Of a DNA stretch of 64,000 bases, positions 14,869-22,983 are shown piece by piece. A program made the position numbers and the translations under genes. Position 1 is the stretch's first letter, and each line of letters starts with the position of its first letter. The stretch is from Halarchaeum nitratireducens (GTDB taxonomy: Archaea; Halobacteriota; Halobacteria; Halobacteriales; Halobacteriaceae), in NCBI RefSeq assembly GCF_014647155.1, contig NZ_BMOQ01000005.1, positions 62,001 through 126,000 of the forward strand. The letters are read 5' to 3'. The notes under the pieces were generated by a model, which worked only from the letters and a program-made list of their open reading frames with translations, had not been told where the DNA came from and made no database searches.

Positions 14869-15469
14869 CGAAACCGAACGCTTCGCAGACGTCACCGATA
14901 TAGTCTCGAACGGTGGCCGCGATCCGGACGGCTCGGCGCGGATGCTGGGCCGGTGGACATTCCAGTACACTCCCGCTCGGCGCTTTGTCGAGGCGCGCCT
15001 ACGCGGCCGTGTTCTCAACGCCTGCGCGGGGAAGACGAAGCTTAACCACGACGGCGAGATCGTCCGGAACGACCTGAACCCAGAGCGCGACGCTGACACG
15101 CATCACGACGTCGAGAGCATCGCGGACCACTTCGGCCAGCAATCCTTCGACACCGTCGTCTTCGACCCGCCGTTCGACCAGAAACAGGCCGACGAGAAGT
15201 ACGATGGCCTCCACGCGAGCGACGTCTACTCCGCTCTCGACCAGTTCAACGAACTCGTCCGGCCCCGCGGGGCCGTTCTGACGTTCGGCTGGAACTCGTG
15301 GGGGATGCGGTCGTTCCCTGCCTTCGAACGCGAAGAGACCGTTCTTCTGCAGCGCGGTCCGATCCATCGCGACGTCATCGTCACGGTCGATCGTCGAACG
15401 AGCGCGACACTCCTCGCGCACGACTACGCCGGCGGAGTTCGTGAGGGAGATACGGGGGCCGACCGGTGA
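14861..15469 (+). CDS. SAM-dependent methyltransferase with DPPF motif
   Basis: A 202-aa protein. A glycine-poor SAM site is suggested by Val-Leu-Asn-Ala-Cys-Ala-Gly (51-57) followed by an acidic strand end (Asn-Asp-Leu-Asn, 70-73), and the catalytic motif is DPPF (102-105) after a hydrophobic strand. The last third holds a strand pair with Trp-Asn-Ser-Trp-Gly. It is shorter than complete restriction methylases and has no clear target-recognition domain; N6-adenine or RNA methylation is possible. It precedes the integrase with a GTGA overlap. Small methyltransferases of this kind recur in haloarchaeal viruses and plasmids. Confidence 0.72.
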   Translation: MSSETERFADVTDIVSNGGRDPDGSARMLGRWTFQYTPARRFVEARLRGRVLNACAGKTKLNHDGEIVRNDLNPERDADTHHDVESIADHFGQQSFDTVVFDPPFDQKQADEKYDGLHASDVYSALDQFNELVRPRGAVLTFGWNSWGMRSFPAFEREETVLLQRGPIHRDVIVTVDRRTSATLLAHDYAGGVREGDTGADR

Positions 15470-16527
15470 GCGACCGCGACACGCGACGCGACATCACGCC
15501 CGTGCAGGCCGCCGAGCGCTTCATCCGCAAGCGCGAGAACAAGAACACCGAGAACACGGTGCGGAGCTACCGCCAGCGGACGGAGGCGTTCGTGATGTGG
15601 GCGCACGAGCAGGGCATCGAGTCGATGCACGAACTCGACGGGTGGCTCATCGACGAGTACGAGCGTCACCTCGAGGAGCAGGGGAACGCGCCCGCGACGG
15701 TGAAGGGCAAACTGAGCGCGCTGAAGGAACTCCTGAAGTACTGCGCCGACATCGAGGTGGTCGACGAGGAGCTGCCGGAGAAGGTGACGCTCCCGCGTCT
15801 CTCGAAGGACGACCAGACGAACGACGACCTCCTCGCCGCCGACGACGCGCGCGGCCTGCTGGACTTCTACCGGGACAGCGTGAAGCACACGGGGACCGTC
15901 CAGCACGCGACGCTCGAAGTGCTGTGGCACGTCGGGTGTCGCACGAGCTGCCTTCGGTCGCTCGACGTGGGCGACTGGGACCCCGAGGAGCGCGTGCTTC
16001 GCTTCCGTCACCGGCCGCCGGAGACGCGCCTGAAGGACGGGAAGGAGCACGAGCGGAACGTCGCCGTCCCGAAGCCCGTCGCGGACGCCCTCGAGCTGTT
16101 CATCGCGCGCGAGCGCCCGGAGAAGCGCGACGACGCCGGGCGGAAGCCGCTCTTCTCGACCACGCACGGGCGTGCGAGCGAGACGAGCATCCAGTGCTGG
16201 GCGTATCAGGCGACCCAGCCCTGCATCTACGCGGGGTGTCCGCACAACCGCCGTCGCGACACCTGCGAGTACACGCAGCGCCAGCACGCGAGCAAGTGCC
16301 CGTCGTCGCGAAGCCCGCACGCGATTCGGACGGGGAGCATCACCTGGCAGTTGAACCAGGGGCTCAGCTACGTGAAGGTCGCGAAGCGCGTGGCGGCGAG
16401 CCCGGAGACGATCCGGCGCTACTACGACAAGCCCGACTTGGAGGAAGAGCTCGCGAGACGACGCCCGGAGACGGAACACCTCGACATCATGAACGACCTG
16501 ACGACGGAGGACGAGAATGGCGCGTAA
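15466..16527 (+). CDS. tyrosine recombinase / integrase
   Basis: A 353-aa phage-type integrase. The N-terminal SAM-like core-binding domain (about 10-95) contains Asn-Thr-x-x-Ser-Tyr and an Ala-Thr-Val-Lys-x-Lys-Leu segment. The catalytic domain has Arg159 (in Gly-Cys-Arg-Thr), His285-x-x-Arg288 and Tyr319/Tyr320 as nucleophile. A Cys/His cluster between about 253 and 278, probably a zinc-binding insert, is common in haloarchaeal integrases. GTG 15466 overlaps the methyltransferase stop. It should catalyse integration and excision of the provirus. Location at the end of the element, facing the chromosome, fits that role. Confidence 0.9.
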   Translation: MSDRDTRRDITPVQAAERFIRKRENKNTENTVRSYRQRTEAFVMWAHEQGIESMHELDGWLIDEYERHLEEQGNAPATVKGKLSALKELLKYCADIEVVDEELPEKVTLPRLSKDDQTNDDLLAADDARGLLDFYRDSVKHTGTVQHATLEVLWHVGCRTSCLRSLDVGDWDPEERVLRFRHRPPETRLKDGKEHERNVAVPKPVADALELFIARERPEKRDDAGRKPLFSTTHGRASETSIQCWAYQATQPCIYAGCPHNRRRDTCEYTQRQHASKCPSSRSPHAIRTGSITWQLNQGLSYVKVAKRVAASPETIRRYYDKPDLEEELARRRPETEHLDIMNDLTTEDENGA

Positions 16528-16684
16528 GACTCGGGAACTCGGTGGGATCGGTGGGTGTTCGAAAACACCCCGCGAGCCCTCCGGCCCCATTCTCCGTTTA
16601 GTAATTCCGGAATCCTCCGTCTCCTTCCGGTTACTTCACGTAAACCCGACTGTCGATATCTTTCTGCCAGGGTGGTCCGCGTGA
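16517..16684 (+). CDS. possible 55-aa ORF after the integrase
   Basis: An ORF that overlaps the integrase end by 11 bases and would encode 55 residues starting Met-Ala-Arg-Lys-Thr-Arg-Glu. Its first half is coding-like (GC-rich, Gly/Arg-rich), but the second half runs into AT-richer sequence. No family is recognised. It could be a real small excision-type factor or chance. Confidence 0.25.
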   Translation: MARKTRELGGIGGCSKTPREPSGPILRLVIPESSVSFRLLHVNPTVDIFLPGWSA

Positions 16685-16722
16685 GCGAAGCCGTCGAGAA
16701 CGGCACATGCGCCTCCGGCGGA

Positions 16723-16815
16723 GCGTCTTGTATTTACACTCAGCCGGCCGTCACGACGTCGCGCCCATAGCTTCGTTCGGTGTGATAGCGTCGACGAACG
16801 TAGCTATGGACGAAG
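16723..16815. repeat. right copy of paired ~90-bp repeat with palindrome
   Basis: The partner of 1612-1710, in the same orientation. Its inverted repeat is nearly perfect: 16765-16779 pairs with 16795-16809, with one mismatch in 15. A TATA-like TGTATTTAC (about 16729-16737) occupies the same relative place as in the left copy. The stretch 16685-16831 holds no other recognisable gene. It ends about 17 bases before the chromosomal TRAM gene, so it marks the right border of the accessory region within a few tens of bases. Confidence 0.7.
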
Positions 16816-16831
16816 GAGACCATCTGGGAGG

Positions 16832-17197
16832 TTAGGCCCGTCCGTCGTACGTCGCGTCGGCAGACGTGTTGTCACGGTTGAACGACATGATCGTGGCGCG
16901 GATGACGTCGCCCTCGTTCACGGAGTCCGGCACGTCCTCGGTGAAGACGACGAACCCCTGCACCTTGCCGACGGCGACGCGCTCGCCGGAGTGGTGGTCG
17001 GTGAATTCGGTGACGCCGAACTCGTAGGTCTCGCCGATGTCGACGGGCGGATCGCGCTCCCGGGCGGCATCGTGGGCGCGCTCGGACTCGCGGACGTCGG
17101 CACTGGCGCGTGAACGCCACCAGATGACGGTGAGGATGAAGAGCGCGACGACGGCGGCGGCGAGTAACACGGGCGGGAGCGAAGCCATATCGGCCAC
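16832..17197 (-). CDS. membrane-anchored TRAM-domain protein
   Basis: A 121-aa protein with one N-terminal transmembrane helix (about 8-27), a charged linker, and a C-terminal TRAM domain (about 52-115), recognisable from Val-Gly-Lys-Val-Gln-Gly-Phe-Val-Val-Phe, Gly-Asp-Val-Ile-Arg-Ala and the closing Ala-Asp-Ala strand. TRAM domains bind RNA, and in archaea they often occur as small stand-alone proteins; the membrane anchor is less usual. ATG 7188-equivalent (17188) is an alternative start three residues in. It appears to be the first core gene right of the provirus. Confidence 0.7.
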   Translation of the reverse strand: MADMASLPPVLLAAAVVALFILTVIWWRSRASADVRESERAHDAARERDPPVDIGETYEFGVTEFTDHHSGERVAVGKVQGFVVFTEDVPDSVNEGDVIRATIMSFNRDNTSADATYDGRA

Positions 17198-17227
17198 CTC
17201 GCGCGGCCCGTACTTATCCTCAGCGGC

Positions 17228-17740
17228 TCAGGCGGGGTCGTTGGTGAGGAGGAGCGCACCGAAGAGGAGTTGGAAGAGCGCGCCGACGGGGACGTGGAGG
17301 CCGGCGAAGCCGGTCGCGTAGATGGCGTAGCCGGTGGCGAGATAGCCCAGGCCGGTACAACAGAGCGCGGCACCGACGGGCCGTGCGGGCCGGTCGACGC
17401 GCGCGACGACGTCGTCCTCGCGGACGTAGAAGTAGAGGCTGAAGGCGAGGAGACAGAGGGAGGCGAGGGAAACGACGGTCCAAACGAGATAGCCGGTGTA
17501 GATGGTCGTCCCGGTCTGAAACTGGTAGGCGTTGAGCGAGAGCGCGAACGTGAGTTCGCTGGCGGGGCTCGTCAGGTCGGCGAGTCGCCGGAGTTGGAAG
17601 AAGGGCCAGCGGACGAAGAGGAGTGAGACGCCGGGGCCGGGGAGCGTGGCGTACGCGACTTCCCACGGGAGGAGGGTGCTGACCCAGACGAAGACGACGG
17701 CGAGCGGATTTTCGTACTCGGGGGCGGTCCAGCGTGGCAT
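17228..17740 (-). CDS. conserved haloarchaeal membrane protein
   Basis: A 170-aa protein with four predicted transmembrane helices (about 12-30, 77-100, 118-135, 143-162) and a large first extracytoplasmic loop rich in aromatic residues. No catalytic motif is visible and I do not recognise a characterised family. It is divergent from hpt, whose start is 107 bases away, and downstream of nothing obvious, so it may be a single-gene unit. Confidence 0.7.
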   Translation of the reverse strand: MPRWTAPEYENPLAVVFVWVSTLLPWEVAYATLPGPGVSLLFVRWPFFQLRRLADLTSPASELTFALSLNAYQFQTGTTIYTGYLVWTVVSLASLCLLAFSLYFYVREDDVVARVDRPARPVGAALCCTGLGYLATGYAIYATGFAGLHVPVGALFQLLFGALLLTNDPA

Positions 17741-17819
17741 CGTACCCGGCTATCCGAGACGGGGGCTTAAGCGTGTCCGCCGACGCGCGCGGATCGGCGG
17801 GGGCGGACGGTCCGTCAGG

Positions 17820-17826
17820 CTTTATT
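17820..17826 (+). promoter_or_regulatory. TATA box of hpt
   Basis: TTTATTG about 25 bases before the hpt ATG (17848), the distance at which haloarchaeal transcription starts on the first base of the start codon. The same heptamer occurs at the same distance from the bactofilin-like gene. Confidence 0.65.
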
Positions 17827-17847
17827 GCGCGCGCTCGAAGTGGCGAC

Positions 17848-18414
17848 ATGGATCGACTGAAGCGCTCGTTACTCGACGCGCCGATCATCGAGAAGGACGG
17901 CTATCACTACTTCGTCCACCCGATCAGCGACGGCGTGCCGATGCTGGAGCCCGAGCTCCTCCGCGAGATCACGATCCGCCTTATCCGGAAGGCGGACCTC
18001 GACGACGTGGACAAGATCGTAACGCCGGCGGCGATGGGCATCCACATCTCGACGGCGCTCTCCCTGATGACGGACATCCCGCTCGTCGTCATCCGCAAGC
18101 GCGAGTACGGCCTCGACGACGAGGTGTCGCTCACCCAGCAGACGGGCTACTCCGAGTCCGAGATGTACATCAACGACGTGCAGGAGGGCGACCGAGTCGT
18201 CGTCCTCGACGACGTGCTCTCGACGGGCGGGACGCTACGCGCGATCACGGATGCCCTCGAACACGTCGGCGCGGACGTCGCGGACGTCCTCGCGGTCATC
18301 AAGAAGGCGGGGCCGAACGACCTCGACGGGACGGACGTCGACGTGAAGACGTTGATCAACGTCGACGTCGTCGACGGCGAGGTCGTCATCACGGACGAGC
18401 ACGGCGACGGATAG
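17848..18414 (+). CDS. hpt: hypoxanthine/guanine phosphoribosyltransferase
   Basis: A 188-aa type I phosphoribosyltransferase. The PRPP loop [13 protein letters not shown] (118-129) is complete, and Gly-Tyr-Ser-Glu at 100-103 forms the flexible active-site loop. It salvages purine bases (hypoxanthine or guanine) with PRPP to nucleotides in the cytoplasm. ATG 17848 is chosen over a longer frame because a TTTATTG TATA box at 17820-17826 sits about 25 bases upstream, giving a leaderless transcript, and because the family begins Met-Asp-x-Leu-x-x-Ser-Leu-Leu. Adenine specificity cannot be excluded. Confidence 0.88.
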   Translation: MDRLKRSLLDAPIIEKDGYHYFVHPISDGVPMLEPELLREITIRLIRKADLDDVDKIVTPAAMGIHISTALSLMTDIPLVVIRKREYGLDDEVSLTQQTGYSESEMYINDVQEGDRVVVLDDVLSTGGTLRAITDALEHVGADVADVLAVIKKAGPNDLDGTDVDVKTLINVDVVDGEVVITDEHGDG

Positions 18415-18495
18415 CGACGAGCGCGCTCTCATTCGGGAGCGGCGTTGCGGTGAGAGGAGGGGGTTGACGTGTGCGGCGCGCCAACGACCGCTCGA

Positions 18496-18768
18496 ATGCC
18501 GCCGCTCCCGGACTCGTTCCTGTTCCTCGGCTTACTCTCACTCCCGGAGTCGGTCCGCGGGCCGCTGTGCGCGTTCGCGGCGCTCGTCGGCGTCGTCGCG
18601 CTCGTGTGTGGGTACGCGCTCGCCGGGTTCGGCGCGGCGCTCGCCGCCGGCGTCACCGCCTACGGAACGGTCCCGCTCCGGGTGAGCCTCCCGATCGTCG
18701 CCCTCGGGTGTGCCCTTCTCACGATGGCGTACGGCTGTTGGCGGCTGTTTCGGCGTCTCCTCGAATAG
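18496..18768 (+). CDS. small membrane protein
   Basis: A 90-aa hydrophobic protein with three likely transmembrane helices (about 4-20, 27-48 and 56-80) and a basic C-terminus. ATG 18496 is preferred; a GTG at 18469 would add nine hydrophilic residues. No family recognised. It lies between hpt and the convergent end of the ABC transporter operon. Coding potential is moderate, since high GC makes chance frames common here. Confidence 0.5.
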   Translation: MPPLPDSFLFLGLLSLPESVRGPLCAFAALVGVVALVCGYALAGFGAALAAGVTAYGTVPLRVSLPIVALGCALLTMAYGCWRLFRRLLE

Positions 18769-18782
18769 CGGAGAGTCGGTAG

Positions 18783-20081
18783 CTACGCGTCGCGCTCGCT
18801 CGACACCGGGTCGTGACAGGTGACGGTGCTGCCGTCGACGGTCCGTTCGGCGGGCGCCTCGCGCGCGCAGGCGGTTTCGACGACGCCGCGGAGCGCCGCT
18901 TCCGCCGCCTCGTCGTCGCCGCGAACGATCGCCGCGGCGGCGGCGTCGAGCGCGGCGCGTTCGTCCCGGCCGAGGTCGAGGGCATCGGGGTCGACGCGCG
19001 TCCCACCGGAGTCGCGCTCGGACGCGGTCCGGTGAGCGCGTGGCAGGTCGAGGACGAGGCCGTGCGCGAGGACGGCGTCGGCGTCGGCGTGACCGTCGAG
19101 GACCGGATCGCGTTCCGCGACGCGGCGGCGGAAGCGGAGGGCGCGGCGGAAGGCGTCGCGGCTCCCGCTCCAGTCGTCGGGCGGGACGACGCGCGGACAG
19201 CGGAGGTGGAACCGGCACCCGGAGGGCGGGTCGTCGGCGTCGGTGACGGCGGGCGTGACGTCCGCGTGGCGGCGTTCGGTCGTCGGATCGAGCGTCGGCG
19301 TAGCGTCGCGGAGCGCGGCCGTATAGGGGTGGTGCGGGTCGGCGAGGACGGTCGCGGCGGGCCCGCGCTCGACGACGCGGCCGCGGTAGAGGACGGCGAC
19401 GCGGTCGCAGACGCCGCGGACGAGGCGGTAATCGTGGCTGACGAGGACGTATGTGAGACCGTAGTCGGCTTGGAGGTCCGCGAGTCGGGCGAGGACGGCC
19501 GCGCGGGTGCGCGCGTCGAGCATCGAGACGGGCTCGTCGAGGACGATCACGTCCGGGTCGGAAGCGAGCGCGCGGGCGAGCGCGACGCGCTGGTGTTCGC
19601 CACCGGAGAGCTCCCGGGGACGCGCGTCGACGTAGGCGTCGGTGGGGGTGAGGCCGACGTCCGCGAGGACCCGCCGGACGCGCTCGCGGCGCGCCGGACC
19701 GTCCAGACGGCCGACGAGGGGCTCGGCGACGGTTCGCCCGACGGGCACGGTCGGGTTCAGGCTCTCGTAGGGGTCCTGAAACACCGGCTGGACGCGCGCG
19801 CGGAACGCGCGCTCCTCGCTTCCGGTGTGCGCGTGAACGTCGCGGCCGTCGAAGCGGACGGTTCCGGCGCTCGGCGCGTCGAGGGCGACGAGGAGGCGAC
19901 AGAGCGTGGTCTTCCCCGCTCCCGATTCGCCGAGCAGGCCGTACGTCTCGCTGCGTTCGACGCGCAGCGAGACATCGTCGAGCGCGCGGACGGGGTCGGG
20001 ATCGCGCCCGCGCAGGACGTCGAGGAGGGTGCGCTCGCCGCCGTAGGCCTTCGACACGCCGTCGAGTTCGATCAGTCCCAC
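18783..20081 (-). CDS. peptide/nickel ABC transporter ATPase (DppF type)
   Basis: A 432-aa ATPase: Walker A GESGAGKTT (about 43-51), signature LSGGEHQRVALARAL, Walker B ending Val-Ile-Val-Leu-Asp-Glu, then His switch Ser-His-Asp. An oligopeptide-transporter C-terminal extension contains a Cys-x-x-His-x-x-Cys-like segment (Gly-Cys-Arg-Phe-His-Leu-Arg-Cys-Pro), typical of Dpp/Opp ATPases. A further 130 acidic residues follow. GTG 20081 overlaps the preceding ATPase gene by 10 bases. Last gene of a five-gene importer operon; it pairs with the other ATPase under the membrane. Substrate is probably peptides or nickel-like solutes. Confidence 0.85.
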   Translation of the reverse strand: MGLIELDGVSKAYGGERTLLDVLRGRDPDPVRALDDVSLRVERSETYGLLGESGAGKTTLCRLLVALDAPSAGTVRFDGRDVHAHTGSEERAFRARVQPVFQDPYESLNPTVPVGRTVAEPLVGRLDGPARRERVRRVLADVGLTPTDAYVDARPRELSGGEHQRVALARALASDPDVIVLDEPVSMLDARTRAAVLARLADLQADYGLTYVLVSHDYRLVRGVCDRVAVLYRGRVVERGPAATVLADPHHPYTAALRDATPTLDPTTERRHADVTPAVTDADDPPSGCRFHLRCPRVVPPDDWSGSRDAFRRALRFRRRVAERDPVLDGHADADAVLAHGLVLDLPRAHRTASERDSGGTRVDPDALDLGRDERAALDAAAAAIVRGDDEAAEAALRGVVETACAREAPAERTVDGSTVTCHDPVSSERDA

Positions 20082-20944
20082 GCGCCACCTCCGAGGCGCC
20101 ACGCATCGCGGAGCGCGGCCGTGTGGGGGTTCGTCGGCTCGCCGAGCACCGCCTCCGTCGGCCCGGTCTCGACCACCCGGCCGTCGTGGAGGACGGCGAG
20201 GCGCGTCGCGGTCTCGGCGAGCGCGGCGAGGTCGTGACTGACGAGGAGGACGGCGGCGTCGAGCGACGCGATGTCGTCGAGGATGCGATCGCGCGTCACG
20301 GCGTCGAGCCCCGTCGTCGGTTCGTCGGCGACGATCAACGCGGGATCGCACGCGAGCGCCATGGCGAGGACGGCGCGCTGGCGTTCGCCACCCGAGAGTT
20401 CGTGCGGGCGATCGCCCGCCCGTGTCGCACCGAGGCCGAGGCGATCGAGGGCGTCACGGGCGCGCCGGCCCGCGTCCGCGTCGGAGTCGTGTCGCCGGAC
20501 GGCCTCGCGGATCTGCGCGCCGACGGTGTACGCGGGATCGAGGGCACCCATCGCGCGCTGGGGGACGAGGGCGATCTCGGCCCACCGGAGGTCTCGCAGG
20601 TGTCCGTCGGGGAGCGCGAGTAGGTCCGTGGCGCCGTCCGCGCGCACCGGGGACGCGTCGTCGGCGACGACCGCCGCACGCGGTGTCCCGTCGGGGTTCG
20701 CCCACGCCGGCGGCACGGCGTCGAGCCACGCGCGGCCGCGGACGACCCCGCCGGCGTCGTCGAGGAGGCCGACGAGCGCGCGGGCGAGCGTGGTCTTGCC
20801 GGAGCCGGACTCGCCGAGCAGGCCGTACGTCTCGCCGCGTTCGACGCGCAGCGAGACGTCGTCGAGCGCGCGGACGGGGTCGGGATCAGCGCCGCCGGCG
20901 GACGGCCGATAGCGGACCGTGAGGGAGTCGATGTCGAGGAGCAT
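20072..20944 (-). CDS. peptide/nickel ABC transporter ATPase (DppD type)
   Basis: A 290-aa ATPase with Walker A GESGSGKTT (about 44-52), signature LSGGERQRAVLAMAL, Walker B Ala-Leu-Ile-Val-Ala-Asp-Glu-Pro-Thr-Thr-Gly-Leu-Asp and a Ser-His-Asp switch. Between Walker A and the Q-loop is an inserted Asp/Ala-rich stretch (about 63-105), longer than usual. ATG 20944 overlaps the permease stop by ATGA. It energises the importer with the DppF-type subunit. Confidence 0.85.
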   Translation of the reverse strand: MLLDIDSLTVRYRPSAGGADPDPVRALDDVSLRVERGETYGLLGESGSGKTTLARALVGLLDDAGGVVRGRAWLDAVPPAWANPDGTPRAAVVADDASPVRADGATDLLALPDGHLRDLRWAEIALVPQRAMGALDPAYTVGAQIREAVRRHDSDADAGRRARDALDRLGLGATRAGDRPHELSGGERQRAVLAMALACDPALIVADEPTTGLDAVTRDRILDDIASLDAAVLLVSHDLAALAETATRLAVLHDGRVVETGPTEAVLGEPTNPHTAALRDAWRLGGGAWD

Positions 20945-21867
20945 CAGTCGGCACCCGTGACGTCCTCGACGGCGTGCCCGACGTAGTAGAAGGCGGCGAC
21001 GAGGGACGCGATGGCGAGGCCGGGCGGGAGGAGCCACCACGGCGCGTCGAAGACGTGCCCGGTCGCCTGCACCTGCTGGAGCAACACCCCCCACGAGGCC
21101 GTCGTGACGTCCGCGAGGCCGAGGTACGCGAGGGTGGCGTGGGCGAGGATCGCGGTCGCGGCGTCCTGCACGAGCAGGACCGCGGCGACGGGGAGGACGT
21201 CCGGGAGGACGTGTCTGGCGACGATCCGGTGGGCGGGGAGACCGGCGGCCCGCGCGGCGTCGACGTAGGTGCGCCGGACGAGCGACAGCGTCGTTCCGCG
21301 GACGACGACGCAGTTGTTCAGCCACGACGTCGCGGCGATGGCGAGGACGACGGTGGTCGTCGAGGCCCCGCGAATGGCGACGAGGACGATGACGAAGGGG
21401 AGGAACGGCACGCCGTAGAGGACGTCGACGACGCGCTGGATCGCCTCGTCCACCCAGCCGCCGTAGTAGCCGCTGCAGAGGCCGAGCGGGACGCCGACGA
21501 GCGAGGAGAGGAGCGCCGCGGCTAGACCGACGAGGAGCGCGGTGCGCGCGCCGTAGACGAGCTCGGTGAAGACGCCGTGGCCGGACGCCGTGGTTCCCAG
21601 CGGGGCGAAGAAGGGATCGCCGAACGCCGGCGGGTGCGGGAGGGAGCGCGATTGGGCGAGCGTGAGGCGGCCGTCGCCCGTCCCGACGTACGCCACCCAC
21701 TCGGGGTCGTGGGGGGCGACGACGTCCGGGGCGAGCGCGCAGCACGTGACGACGCCGAGGACGACCGTCCCGACGAGGGCGAGGGGATTCGTCAGGAACC
21801 GGCGGAGCGCCCGGCGCGCCCGCGGCGACACGGCGCTCGCGTCGCGGTCTGCGGCGCGGCCCGTCAT
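20944..21867 (-). CDS. ABC transporter permease (DppC type)
   Basis: A 307-aa permease with an N-terminal cytoplasmic stretch, a transmembrane helix at about 32-50, a periplasm-facing loop with 'Pro-Leu-Gly-Thr', and five further helices. The EAA loop that contacts the ATPases is seen as Asp-Ala-Ala-Arg-Ala-Ala-Gly-Leu (about 206-213). DppC-type proteins carry this extra N-terminal helix and loop. ATG 21867 overlaps the upstream permease stop by ATGA; a longer frame to 22035 is an artefact. Confidence 0.85.
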   Translation of the reverse strand: MTGRAADRDASAVSPRARRALRRFLTNPLALVGTVVLGVVTCCALAPDVVAPHDPEWVAYVGTGDGRLTLAQSRSLPHPPAFGDPFFAPLGTTASGHGVFTELVYGARTALLVGLAAALLSSLVGVPLGLCSGYYGGWVDEAIQRVVDVLYGVPFLPFVIVLVAIRGASTTTVVLAIAATSWLNNCVVVRGTTLSLVRRTYVDAARAAGLPAHRIVARHVLPDVLPVAAVLLVQDAATAILAHATLAYLGLADVTTASWGVLLQQVQATGHVFDAPWWLLPPGLAIASLVAAFYYVGHAVEDVTGAD

Positions 21868-22958
21868 TCGTCGCGCCCTCCGAGCGAGATCCGCGGATCG
21901 AGGTACGTGTAGACGACGTCGAGACAGAGGCGGACGACGACGACGACGACGGCGACGAGGAAGAACGCGGCCTGCGCGAGCGGGTAGTCGCGGTCGAGAA
22001 CGGCCGTGACGATCAGTCGTCCCATCCCCGGCCACGAGAAGACGGTCTCGGTGACGACGGCCCCGTCGACGAGGAAAGCGAGGGCGATCGCGGCGCTCGT
22101 CGTGACGGGAACGAGGGCGTTGCGACCGGCGTGCTTGAAGAGGACCGTGCGCTCGCGCAGCCCCTTCGCCCGCGCGAGGTCAACGTAGTCGGCGCGCATG
22201 GCGTCGCGCATCGCGGGGCGGACGAGCAGCGCCGCGCCGACCCACCCGACCGCGGCGACCGACAGGAGGGGGAGCGCGAGGTGCCGGAGGAAGTCGAGGG
22301 CGACGGGGAGGGGCGCGGGGGCGAAGGCGGGGAACTGCGTCACCATGTTGGCGCTCGGGAGCCACCCCAGTCGGTGGTCGAAGAGCCAGACGAGGAGCCA
22401 CGCGACCCAGAAGACCGGCGTGGCGTAGACGAACAGCGAGACGGCGAGGGCGAGCGTCCCGCCGCGGGCGTCGCGGTACCAGCCGAGCACCATCCCCACG
22501 AGCGGGCCGACGACGTAGCAGGCGAGGAGGGCCGCACCGAAGAGGACGAGCGTGCGCGGGAGGCGGCGCGCGAGCACGTCGGCGACGGGCGCGTGCATCG
22601 TCGGCGACCAGCCGAACTGCCCGGTCTGATAGTTGAGGAGGAAGCGGCCGTACTGCACCCAGAGGGGATCGTGGACGCCCCACGCGGCCTCCAAGCGCGC
22701 GAGCTGTGCGGTGGTCATCCCCGGCGTCGTCATCGCGCTCACGAACGACCCGGGCATCGCGCGCAGGAGGACGAAGAGGAGCGTCATGACGACGAGGAGG
22801 GTGGCGTACGCGACGGCGAGGCGGCGGACGAGGTAGGCCGCGCCGACGCGCGTCACGCGCACCACCCGCTCGACTGGCGGCCCGACCGCCGCGGCACGAC
22901 GGGACGACGACCCCGGCGCGGACGGGCGGTGGATCGCTGACGACGAGTGCGGCGACAC
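21864..22958 (-). CDS. ABC transporter permease (DppB type)
   Basis: A 364-aa permease with six transmembrane helices. Typical DppB features are Val-Arg-Arg-Leu-Ala-Val before helix 1, a large loop with 'Trp-Gly-Val-His-Asp-Pro-Leu-Trp-Val-Gln-Tyr', and the EAA loop Asp-Leu-Ala-Arg-Ala-Lys-Gly-Leu (about 267-274). The first 34 residues are not typical of the family, so GTG 22856 is an alternative start; ATG 22958 lies 25 bases after the binding-protein stop. It forms the membrane channel with the DppC-type subunit. Confidence 0.82.
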   Translation of the reverse strand: MSPHSSSAIHRPSAPGSSSRRAAAVGPPVERVVRVTRVGAAYLVRRLAVAYATLLVVMTLLFVLLRAMPGSFVSAMTTPGMTTAQLARLEAAWGVHDPLWVQYGRFLLNYQTGQFGWSPTMHAPVADVLARRLPRTLVLFGAALLACYVVGPLVGMVLGWYRDARGGTLALAVSLFVYATPVFWVAWLLVWLFDHRLGWLPSANMVTQFPAFAPAPLPVALDFLRHLALPLLSVAAVGWVGAALLVRPAMRDAMRADYVDLARAKGLRERTVLFKHAGRNALVPVTTSAAIALAFLVDGAVVTETVFSWPGMGRLIVTAVLDRDYPLAQAAFFLVAVVVVVVRLCLDVVYTYLDPRISLGGRDE

Positions 22959-22983
22959 GGGGCCGCGGGCTCGCCCACGCGTC

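Larger units (their letters stand above)
1212..16820. mobile_element. integrated pleolipovirus-like provirus with defence cargo
   Basis: A VP3/spike/small membrane proteins/P-loop NTPase operon in the gene order known from haloarchaeal pleolipoviruses occupies 1768-6848. A tyrosine integrase (15466-16527) lies at the right end, and phiH1-type repressors, small regulators and two methyltransferases lie between. Core chromosomal genes start at 16832. The ends are not proven. Diverged direct repeats at 1612-1710 and 16723-16815 bracket about 15.1 kb and could mark or lie near the ends. No tRNA gene is seen at either side, although the temperate pleolipovirus SNJ2 uses a tRNA gene. The AT-rich DNA left of 1200 may be part of the same element or of another one. 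Presence of the element is well supported; its borders are inference. Confidence 0.75.

Noticed and set aside
16422-16706. Minus-strand ORF overlapping the integrase end
   Set aside because: Low-complexity Arg/Ser-rich product antisense to a clear integrase; typical chance frame in GC-rich DNA.
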